Assembly: GCA_033297205.1 (NCBI GenBank)
Contig: MU859331.1
Span: 1-35,614, forward strand
DNA: 35,614 nucleotides
Source of the DNA: Pseudoneurospora amorphoporcata
Lineage: Eukaryota > Ascomycota > Sordariomycetes > Sordariales > Sordariaceae
Reading direction: 5' to 3'
The notes beneath the pieces are model-generated. The model was not told the origin of the DNA and searched no databases. It saw nothing but the letters and a program-made list of their open reading frames with translations. The position numbers and the translations under genes were made by a program. Shown piece by piece: positions 11,572 through 20,178 of this stretch (within the stretch, counting starts at the first letter, position 1; each line of letters begins with the position of its first letter).

Positions 11572-11621
11572 CGGAATGGGAACCTGTCCCAACTTTTCTC
11601 TTGTGCCTACGTATGAATAAC
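11572..11621. repeat. Dispersed 50-bp segment, copy 2
   Basis: Matches 8524-8573 at 49 of 50 positions. It abuts the right end of the 518-bp repeat copy A. Confidence 0.8.
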
Positions 11622-12113
11622 CTTTCCCAGAAGTACCGCTCTCCCCAGTTAGGCCCGGCCGCTGATGGAAGCCATCACCAATGGTCTCCTTGACCGATAA
11701 GACATATTATCCGTGTTGAAGGAGTGTTTGACCAGCAAGAACATAATACTATCGTGGAAACTCGTTGCTTAAGCCCTTGCCGACATCCATGGTAATCGCT
11801 ACTATAAATGGAGTTGGCATCAGATCCCAGAGCTGCGGTTGGCTCGGCGAACGCCGCCAAATTGCAGGCGTCTTCTTGTTCCGTAGCCCTGCACCGTATA
11901 CATCTCCCTCAGCCAATCGACTCGCCTACAAAGGTGTTGGCGGTTGCGCCAACAGTGTGTTGCAAGCCAACCACCATGATTATGACATGCCAGGATGGAA
12001 GGGAAGAGGTAGGCTGATGCAGGCAAATGAAGGAGGTAGGTTAAGGCAGGTAGATGAAGGAGGCAGGCTAGTGGAGTTGCAGGCTGCCGGCTTCGGCTCT
12101 CCGTGCGTGCCGA
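11622..12113. other. Mosaic spacer upstream of the SesA fragment
   Basis: Contains copy 2 of the 54-bp segment (11868-11920). A segment at 11945-11978 (gcgccaacagtgtgttgcaagccaac) recurs at about 18531-18569 beside the CorA-like fragment. At about 12000-12075 there is a degenerate GAAGGAGGYAGG-type tandem of three units of about 26 bp. The first exon expected for the SesA gene is not here. Confidence 0.5.
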
Positions 12114-12842
12114 GATATCAACGGCCTCCCGGACGCCGTTAGAGACGCCTACACTCGCTTACCATTGGTGGCAGACACGCTCAGACTGGCCACAGAGTGT
12201 ATGAACCAAAGCCAACACGGCAATGATCTGGATGACACGGCAAAGAAGTCCTGCAGTGTGATGGTGCAAGTTCTTAAAGCATGTCATGAAAAAGCCGCGC
12301 TGCTGGGAACTCTCTTCAAGGCGATCTTGCCCCCAGGGACGACGCGCCCTTCGGCGCGCAAGCGCTTCACCACCGCCGTCATCATGACGCTACATATCGG
12401 CAAGAACAAGAAGGTCGAATCGCTGATGAAGGGTATCCTGCAAGACATCCAGCTTCTGGCGAACAATCGTACACTGAATGAGGCTACTAGAAATAAGATG
12501 AAGGCCAGGATCGAGATGAATATGTCAGCTCAGAATGATGTCGTCCCGTTGTCGGGAACTTGTCTATCACCCCCGGCTATACGTACGAGTCCAATTGGTT
12601 GTATTGAGGATCATAAACCTTCTGCGCCGTCAGTGCCGTTAGAGCAGTCGTCTATACCTTTGTTATAAGAACTAAGGCCACCTATGTCGTATTACCAACC
12701 GTCCGTCTTCCGCAACTACGGTACTGGAACACAAAATGTCCACTCTGGCCGCGGCAACCAGAACATCAATAGTGGACAGGGTGACTTCTTCAGCGGAACA
12801 GTCAGCGGTCCTATCCACTTTTCGACTACTGCCAGCTGTTAA
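12114..12842 (+). pseudogene. SesA-type STAND N-terminal domain with C-terminal sigma-like amyloid motif; 5'-truncated
   Basis: The frame matches the SesA domain (PF17107) found at the N terminus of fungal NLRs and in stand-alone partner proteins. Features include INGLPDAVRDAYTRLPLV, a central helix ending HEKAALLGTLFKAI, and VESLMKGILQDIQLLANN. The usual first helix is missing upstream; an acceptor-like AG precedes 12114. A TAA at 12666-12668 (expected CAA) interrupts the frame. Reading on in the same frame gives a Gly/Asn/Gln-rich repeat (GTGTQN, GRGNQN, GQGDFF, SGPIHF; 12714-12839) like the sigma motif of sesA/sesB/NLR clusters. In those clusters such motifs pass an amyloid signal from the NLR to an effector. 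The SesA domain is a confident call; the sigma assignment is by pattern. Probably inactive. Confidence 0.72.
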
Positions 12843-13043
12843 AAAGACGCCACTTTATCCAGGGCCCAGGCGGACATCCTATCCTACACAGAAATCGTGG
12901 AGATATGTCACATTCTTTAGATCCGTTATCACTTATCTTCGATCGCGCGGGTATACGGGCATGAACCTATTATAATACGGGAGCTAATAGGAACGACTCT
13001 GAGGACTGGACATTCGAGGGTTAAGGCGAGGACCCAACGCCAA

Positions 13044-13575
13044 TGTGACAAGGGCAGGTTTCTGGGCTTGGAACAATAGTTCAATTCCGCTGATAATCTT
13101 CTTTGGTCTCGAAGGCCTTGTTGATCCTTTCAACTTCTAGGAGAAGGTTGGGCTTCAAGACCTTCTTATGCCAAAGGGAATCGGTACGTACTTGAGGTAC
13201 GTATCAAGCCTTGTCGCCTGGGCTTTCAGGGCATCTACCATACATGTGGAACTTCCTGAATGCCTTCATCCATTCTTCATTTCCTTTTGGCGCCATCCTT
13301 CATCCAGGCGCCTTGCTTCTTGCCTGGTTGGCTGTGGTCGCTTCTGGAGATTGGGATCGTCTCGTGGTGCCTCATTAGCGTCTTCGGCACTTCTAGGGTT
13401 TGGCTCGCTAGCCGGTAGCGTCGGGAGGAGTTCGGGTAAGCAGTGCTGATGGCCAAACAGATTCTCTGTCTGAGCTGGCGTAGATACCTGAAGCATCTGC
13501 GCGAGGCTGAGAGATGTGCGGCTCCGCGAGCCTCACGTTGTAGGGTCAGGGTTGAGGTCGAATGTCCGTGTGACA
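13044..13575. mobile_element. Solo LTR, family 1, copy 1
   Basis: 532 bp starting TGTGACAAGGGC and ending GTCCGTGTGACA (TGT...ACA). It is flanked by a perfect 5-bp duplication, GCCAA, at 13039-13043 and 13576-13580. A second copy lies at 14615-15143 and the start of a third at 35523. No internal domain is present, hence a solo LTR. Confidence 0.88.
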
Positions 13576-13622
13576 GCCAATGTGACGGATATATGGGGGA
13601 AGCCGACCTGGATTATCTGGAT

Positions 13623-14140
13623 GTCTTCTAATAGTAACGAATGGAGGTGGGGCCTGAAGACAATGTGTTGGGACATCTTGGGACATGTTAGGACTGGACT
13701 CTCTTTGGTACTTTTGTTGATGCTCTTTTACTTACGTTGGTTTTGCCTTCCAGCTTCCTTTCATTTTAAAATACCCTACTCAATCAAGAACCCCATATAG
13801 GTTTACCAAGGGCGGTAAAAAAAAATCTTCCGCATGCTAGAGTGATCATTGGTGCTGCGTTCGCACTGAATTACTAGCCGCTTGGTTTAAGTGTCCCGAG
13901 GGAACGGAACGCTAATTTAGTTTGGTGCACCCCAGAGAAAGTAGATCTATTGTAGAATAATTGGATAGTATACGGTTGGAAAGAACGTAGCATCTCAAAG
14001 TGATAGCCCAGTTATATAAGGATGACTTAACGATACTGTATATCTCACGGTGTTATATGTATTAGATATCACCAACCGGTGAAAATTTTCTTGAATCTAG
14101 AACAGATGCCTTGGATGTTTAGAGTCTATAATACAATAGT
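13623..14140. repeat. 518-bp dispersed repeat, copy B
   Basis: Direct copy of 11048-11565 with the same ends. Together the pair brackets the SesA fragment and LTR copy 1. Its last 123 bp are duplicated in tandem. Confidence 0.75.
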
Positions 14141-14261
14141 AAGGATGACAACGATACTGTATATCTCACGGTGTTATATGTATTAGATATCACCAACAGT
14201 TGAAAATTTTCTTGAATCTAGAACAGATGCCTTGGATGTTTAGAGTCTATAATACAATAGT
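14018..14261. repeat. Tandem duplication of the end of repeat copy B (123 + 121 bp)
   Basis: The unit starting AAGGATGAC and ending CAATAGT occurs at 14018-14140 and again at 14141-14261 with few differences. Repeat copy A has only one such unit, so the duplication arose in copy B. Confidence 0.85.
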
Positions 14262-14614
14262 ATATATCACTTCCAATTCTAGTTTTTTTGAGAAGGGCGA
14301 AGGTAGCGAGCTATAGGAAGATTCTTCAACGTGAATATCGTAATGTCGCGAATCCCCGAGTCAACCTATTTGTGGCGTAAGGCCGTCCCAACAAAGCGGG
14401 ATTGCCGTTTGGTGGTGCCGTTGTAGTTCCGAAGTGAAGCAGGTTTGATCGGATGCGGGGATCGCGCGGGCAGTACAGCCGACTATTTCTGCTGAGTCGT
14501 CATCTTTTGGATCCGTGTCACCTTTAATTTACAGTCGATTATCCTTTAGATCAGAGCACGCTTGTAGAGAGCGAGATGTGGCATCGTCGTTCCAGGAGGA
14601 GATATCTCGGTGGA
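14262..14614. other. No gene recognised
   Basis: Short frames only. The last 24 bases (ttccaggaggagatatctcg...) match the left flank of the unoccupied site near 8341. Confidence 0.4.
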
Positions 14615-15143
14615 TATGACAAGGGCTGTGTGTAGGGCTTGGAACAGTAGTTCAATTCAGCTGATAAACTACTTTGGTCTCGAAAGCCTTGTTGATCTTC
14701 TCAACCTCTAGGAGAAGGTTGGGCTTCAAGACTTTCTTATGCCAAACGGAATCGGTACGTACTTGAGGTACGCATCAAGCCTTGTCGCCTGAGGCTTCAA
14801 GACATCTATCTATAAGTCTGCATACGTGTGGATCTTCCGGAATGCCTTCATCCATTCTCCATCTTCCTTTTGGCGCTGTCTTTTATCCGGGCGCCCTGCT
14901 TCTTGCTTGGTTGGCTGTGGTTGCTTCTAGGATGACTGCGGCCGAGGGCCCGGCCGTGGGTCCGGCCGAGGGTCTGGCCGTGGGTCCGGCCGAGGGTCTG
15001 GCCGCGGGTCCGGCCGAGGGTCCGGCCGAGGTGGGTGTTTGTGGCCGGAGGCCACTGAGCATCTTGAGGCTAATGCTAGGCGTTGAGGCTCTGTTGAGTC
15101 TTGCGATCATAACCCCTGGACCGTGGGCAATGTCCGTGTGACA
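14615..15143. mobile_element. Solo LTR, family 1, copy 2
   Basis: 529 bp starting TATGACAAGGGC (expected TGTGACA, a G-to-A change) and ending GTCCGTGTGACA. The flanks are GTGGA (14610-14614) and GTGGG (15144-15148), a 5-bp duplication with one transition. The related segment at 8341-8375 runs through the same point without an LTR (gatatctcgatgggagaaacgg). This gives an empty-site comparison that supports both ends. Confidence 0.88.
14941..15036. repeat. 12-bp GC-rich minisatellite inside LTR copy 2
   Basis: Eight units of GCCGNGGGTCYG (the last degenerate). The corresponding part of LTR copy 1 is not repetitive, so the array expanded after the copies separated. An apparent GPAEGLAVGPAEG peptide in this stretch is only a by-product of the repeat. 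Confidence 0.85.
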
Positions 15144-15186
15144 GTGGGAGAGACGGAGATAGCATTCTTGTTTGTATTCTATATAC

Positions 15187-15510
15187 TTAGGATTCTAATT
15201 TACTACGTTTTATTGCTTCCTCCACTATGTTTTCTCTTTTCCTCTTCTTCTGTCCCTGTTTTGGTAGGCGTTCCTTATCAATAACCACTCCTGTTTGCCC
15301 ATTACAACCATGAACATCCAACGTATGTGTAAGCCACGAATCCAGGTCATTAATCTGGATATTCTCCCCTTCTCTCTTACATTGTGGACAATCGAATGGC
15401 TCTACGATTCTGTGATACTTATTCATATGCTTTGACAAACTGTTTCCGGCATAGAACAATTGGCCGCATTTTAAACAAGGAGCGGATTTCGACTTGGTAG
15501 TTGTAGCCAT
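15187..15510 (-). CDS. Small C2H2 zinc-finger protein, 107 aa
   Basis: An intact frame begins MATTTKSKSAP. One classical finger is present (C-X2-C-X12-H-X4-H, CLKCGQLF...KHMNKYH, residues about 13-34). A second, wider Cys2His2 set follows (CPQC...HTLDVH, residues about 41-67). The basic tail GQKKRKRENIVEEAIKRSK could be a nuclear signal. The fingers suggest DNA or RNA binding, but nothing shows a target. The 3' half is duplicated at 8395-8520, so the gene travels with a repeat. It may be a transposon passenger or a shortened form of a longer protein. Confidence 0.55.
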   Translation of the reverse strand: MATTTKSKSAPCLKCGQLFYAGNSLSKHMNKYHRIVEPFDCPQCKREGENIQINDLDSWLTHTLDVHGCNGQTGVVIDKERLPKQGQKKRKRENIVEEAIKRSKLES

Positions 15511-15786
15511 TGGTTTGGGTTTGACGATTGGTGTAGTGAAGAGATCTAGAGTATTAATGGAACCATGTACTCTTTCGATATGGTTACTCCACTCCGATGC
15601 CCTCTCGATTCTATACTCCTCCTTTCCTTGCCGCTGATATTCGGGGTATAAGAAAGGTTCAAAGGTCGTTGCCGTGAAATGGACGCTCCGATGGTGTCTA
15701 CTGAGGTTACGTCGACGAATGAAGCTTTATAGGCAGAAAAGATATGTAGAGAGCGTGGAAACTGCTTTTTTATATTCGGAGGCTAT
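15511..15786. other. Spacer between the zinc-finger ORF and the DUF3435 pseudogene
   Basis: No coding frame of note. It would contain the promoter of the zinc-finger ORF and the 3' end of the recombinase. Confidence 0.35.
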
Positions 15787-17903
15787 TTACTTCATTTCTT
15801 GAGCAATCCCTTCTACTTCTCCGTACCTATTATTCAGATACGCAAAAAGCATTTCCGGTACTGCAAGCCGCTTTTAGGTAGTTTGGTCAGAACCACTGTC
15901 GGTCGAATTTGGAAAAAGCATTTTCGTAGCGGTGTCGGAAACCGGATCTTTAGGGTTCAAGTATTGACTAATAATTATTACTACAGGTAAACTGGGACCG
16001 AAGGAGCATTTGAAAGGATTTGGAGGGGGGGCTGGCATATCTTCGGTTGACAGGCCGCGAGCCCTAAGAGAATCAACTTTAGCGAAGTAATTTTCTCGAG
16101 CCTACTTGATAGCCAAATTTAACAATACCGTCCGTAAATCTCCAATTTTTGCGGAAAGTTGCTTTACCTCTCTATTATCTATAGAGAGTTAGAACTCTTC
16201 CCGGAGATGACGACGCTGTGCGCGAAGTGCTTTCATATCCTCGCAATTTTCAAACGTTTCTAGCGTAGCCGGTGTCGGATAAAGCGATGCTTTATTATCC
16301 CTACGTAAGGATGCGGAGGCTAGTAGCTTGAATAGTTTAGAATTGTCTTTAGATGTACTATCGAAAACGAATATTATTAAATTGTGTGGAATATGCCTCG
16401 CTTAGTAAGAGGTTTCGAACGTTTGTGTATTATAGCTCAGGATGTGGTTTCGAATAGCGGATGTAAGGGAACCTTATGTAAAAATTGTAAGCAAAATAGT
16501 AAGGGAAATAGGTAAAAGCTTCTTACTATCAATTTTATTTCCACCGCCGATTCGCAGCGCATAGGGGCGGAGAGTATTTCTATTCCCCGCTACCAACCAT
16601 GTCCGGTTCCAAAGTTCCAGAAATTTGTAGTACTTTAGGGGAAAGATAGGCTTTTCCTACATCCCATCCTTCCACCTAAGTTCAATGCAATTAATATCTT
16701 CCAAATTTGGACGCTAAAATAATTCGTCGAACAATAAAAACTCTATTTCGAAGGCATCATCCTACAGAGCTTGAATAGCTACAAACGTAACTAAACAAAC
16801 AATCTAGCATAGTACTATAGTAGCAGAAAAGGTTACCCTAAAAAAGTGTTAGTTTAGGATCAACGGTTAAAGGCAAGAATACATACACATCTGCCCCCTT
16901 ATCAATTTTATTAGCCGATAGCTTGTTCTAATTGATCGTGATCTAAACAACAAGCCTTAGTTCCTTTATATTCGGATCGCGAACGACAAGTAACTTAACT
17001 TGTTGATAAAGCATATTCTCATAAGTGCCGGGCCGAAAGCCAATGCTTCCTATAAGCACCAATATATAAAAGGCAACCCGATATCTAAGATCACAAAGTA
17101 TATCGACTGCGCGTTCTTATAAAGTGCTAAGAATAAGCAGAACATCGTCTGTTATAGCTTCGGTTTTCTCAAATGTTTGTTTGCATGAGAGGTTGAACTT
17201 TTGTACAAGAGTTAATTTGATCTACTGTAAGAAGAAATGTCAGTACACAATATCGGTATGGGTAAGGAGGGAATCTACCTGGATAATCTCTCTACGGGCC
17301 TTACCACGGTTGTTAAGCAATGTCCATTATTCGGAATCTTCGTCTAAGTCTTCGTTTAAATCTAATCCCTTCTCTTCGCGAGTACTACAGCATCAGCTTG
17401 AGCTACTATATACTTCCATAAAGCAATAATAGTCACTACTAATTGAACTATTAGTACCTGCTTCTATTCCTCAGTACCGTCTATATACAGACGCCTGCAT
17501 CTTGCATAGCGTGTATAGTCGGCCAGAAAGCTCTTGCAGATAGCAATGGACTTTTTCTTGTTTTGGCACACGCTAAACCAAACCTTATCAGCCTCTTTTT
17601 CTATTAATTATAACACATCTATAACAAATCTTAAAAGTGTTAGTACACAATATTAAAGAAAGCAGCAAAATGATAAGGTACATACCTATTCCATAGACGC
17701 CACGCCCGTTCTCGCTCGGCTTTGGTCTTCTTACAAAGCGAACGCTCATATGTTATTACCGTAAATTCGTCGACGTCGGCAAATGCTCTTCTTTTCCATT
17801 CTTCGTCGTCGGGTACAGTCGGCGGTATCGGCGGTTTTTGTAGCTTCATCCCTTCCGTATTGCATATGGATGGAGTGTGATCGGCACCGTGAAACTCAAA
17901 CAA
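15787..17903 (-). pseudogene. DUF3435-type tyrosine recombinase (Starship-captain family), decayed
   Basis: Reading the reverse strand through stops recovers a DUF3435 protein. The N terminus is at ATG 17903 (MFEFHGADH...). It contains TKAERERAWRLW; an intron with a GTATGT donor at 17680-17685; a core-binding region (VWFSVCQNKKKS); a second apparent intron near 17225-17265; YRVAFYILVLIGSIGFRPG with the first catalytic-type Arg near 17024-17037; LRWKDGM; and YALRIGGGNKID near the second conserved Arg. Next comes RNHILSYN, where the family usually has His and here has Tyr (CAT-to-TAT), then the Arg/Lys-rich tail and TAA at 15787-15789. At least a dozen in-frame stops, mostly TAA/TAG, mark heavy RIP. 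DUF3435 recombinases mobilise giant Starship elements and sit at one end transcribing inward. This one would have its element to the left. Confidence 0.8.
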
Positions 17904-17955
17904 TACCTTCTCAAGCTACAATAGCTAACGAGCTCAGTGTGTTTGGGAGAAATTC

Positions 17956-18042
17956 ATTAGAAAACTCGGAAGGAGGGTTTGATATGAAAACCAATGCAAC
18001 CCTCGCAACGTAGGGGCCGTAATTCATGCGGTAGAATCAACT
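17956..18042. repeat. 87-bp direct repeat, copy 1 (upstream of the DUF3435 gene)
   Basis: Identical to 22185-22271 at 84 of 87 positions; weaker similarity starts about 28 bp further left at 'acgagctca'. It lies about 50 bp beyond the recombinase start codon, where a captain-type element would have its 5' end. Confidence 0.85.
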
Positions 18043-18166
18043 GGGAAGAATGGATATATAGTGAATGCAATGAGAATGGGACAAAAGGGTGCTTATTTGG
18101 TTCGGTCGGGAATCTGAGGGTAAAGACGCGACTTATATCTCGAGGCCCTTCTGATGTTCACCGAAG

Positions 18167-18282
18167 CCAACCACACCTCCCAAAAGCCAACCACACTTTC
18201 CAAAAGCTAATCATACCTTCCAAAAGCCAACCACACTTCCCAAAAGCTAACCATACCTTCCAAAAGCCAACCACACCTCCCA
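18167..18282. repeat. 20-bp minisatellite, five and a half units
   Basis: Units of the form CYAAYCAYACYTYCCAAAAG begin at 18167, 18187, 18207, 18227, 18247 and 18267 (the last partial). Differences between units are almost all C/T. The array sits between the 87-bp repeat and the CorA-like fragment. Confidence 0.9.
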
Positions 18283-18562
18283 GTTAGAAGTACTAAGTAT
18301 ATGGAGTAGGTGTCAGGGGTAAATGGCAGGGGTAAGTACCTTGTGTAGTGTGTGCCTAGCCCACTCAGCTGGGCTTGGCGTAAGTGGAACGGTGCACTCG
18401 ACGGCGAAGGCAATGGGAAAACGGTTCCAGAAACGGGGGCGGCGTTTTCAGCTGAGTCATCCAAACCCCTGTCGAAAACGGCTCCCATAGATAATCTTCC
18501 CCTCGCTGGCTTATCTATAGGAGAGCGGGCTGCGCCGGCAGTGTGTTGCAAGCCAACTGAAC

Positions 18563-18766
18563 CACCATGGTTCTCGTCAAGACAGCTCAGCCATGAAAAC
18601 CATTGCGATTCTCACCATGGCCTTTCTACCGGCTACGTTCATCTCCACTCGTCTATCAATGCCTTCCCTCAACTGGGATCAGCCGAAGCATTTCGTCGTA
18701 TACTGGATAATTGCCATCCCACTCACCATTGCGACTTTCATCATCTAGGCAATAGTTACCTATTAA
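18563..18766 (+). pseudogene. CorA-like transporter C-terminal fragment
   Basis: The frame reads DSSAMKTIAILTMAFLPATF...MPSLNWDQ...YWIIAIPLTIATFII-stop-AIVTY. It is collinear with the two membrane helices of the intact gene at 20179-21658. The stop at 18746-18748 is TAG where Trp is expected. Everything before the first membrane helix is missing, and the left edge is a junction shared with 11945-11978. Confidence 0.82.
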
Positions 18767-20178
18767 CTATGAAGTATTGCTAGAATGGCTGGAGGACATT
18801 TATTCGTCGACGTGGATGATGTCAATTCATATTTGCACCTCTCCGGAAGTTGCATGAGAAAAATAACGCCAGGCTCGAAGAAATCGATATGCAACGAGCA
18901 GCTGACCGTGCATACCTATCGAAAAACATAAGCGATGGAAAAAAAGAGATGATGGACTTAAGCAGTTCCAGCGCTTAAGGAAAGATGGGACCAAAACATT
19001 CACTTTGCTCGTGGCATATGCAGGACTTCTCCCGTTCGTTGGCCACTCCTCAACAGCTTCGACGCAGTCTACCTACCTAAACCGTAATGAGCATCTTCGG
19101 GCCCAGGAGCTTCATGAAACACTAGGAGATGGCTATAGAAGCAAATAACCAACCAGATTCGAACTACGCCTCGCCCTACAAGTCATTTTTTCGGCATCGA
19201 AGAGTTCGAACAGCGAGAAGATCCGGGGTGCATACGAGGCTGGGGCGGCAACCCGGTTTCTGATATTTTGAACAGCGGTATTAATGTGTTGGGCGTTAAC
19301 GTTGGAGATGTGGCGCCCCAAATACCTGGTCGATGCATTTGTTTTCCATGTTATCGCTCGGCTGGAGTCTGCCTGGACACTTCATCATAAATTTTGCAGC
19401 TCAGATTGGCAAGGCATTTTCTCGGTTATCAGCTTTCCGGCATCTCACTCACCCAAAGATTACTCGTCTGGGCTAGAAACACCCTTCTGCGACCCAGTGC
19501 ACAAGGGTCAGACTGGGTCGTTTCTAGACCTGACGAGTATGGCGGTGGTGATAAAAACTGCCCCTGCACTGACACGTGGCTGGACTGACTCACTGAGTAC
19601 TACGCCTGAGCTTGAGGCTGAGAGGTTACTCTGCATTCTCACTTGTCACCTCAAGAAGCTGTCGGACCATTCATCTTGGCTCGTCCACGACAGGTGAGCT
19701 CATCCTTTCCAGATATGGTGTGGAAATGGAAACGTTGTCGATGAGCATACAGTTTATTAGACAGCAGGTCGCAAGTTTCCAGAGCTGAAGTGGCAGTACC
19801 TATTGATGCTGGTTTGATTGTTACCTTACATAGCGCGGTTCAAACCCTATACTTTCTTACAGGGGGTGACAGTGTGGTAAACAGGGCTATTTACGCTATT
19901 TGATTGGCTGAAATTGCCTGATCTCAAGGTGAGAAACCGGAAGAGTTGACAGCAACTCCCACACACTCTTTATTTCGCCAGCTCATAGGCCAGAATGGTG
20001 ATTTTATTGGTTTTTAACCCCTGTTACCTTGTCTAAAACCCACAATGTACGTACCCAAGGCAATACATGAGCCTGGGATCAGCTCACCCACGATCTTGCT
20101 TTCTTTCCAGTTTATTGTTTTTCACCTTCGTTTACCTGCCATCCTTCTGTTCCCAACACATACCAACTCACGGCCGAC
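18767..20178. other. No confident gene; upstream of the CorA-like gene
   Basis: Short frames at about 18830-19140 (for example VAYAGLLPFVG...QELHETLGD) could be debris of a protein but match nothing I recognise. ORFs at 19284-19697 look accidental. The last 200 bp, rich in C/T runs, probably hold the CorA-like promoter. Confidence 0.35.

Noticed and set aside
14782..15141. Plus-strand ORF with GPAEG repeats, resembling a repetitive secreted protein
   Set aside because: It lies wholly inside LTR copy 2 and the repeats come from a 12-bp minisatellite.
17904..18300. Terminal inverted repeats and a target-site duplication for a Starship boundary
   Set aside because: I searched by eye around the recombinase start and found only the 87-bp direct repeat and the minisatellite, with no convincing inverted termini.
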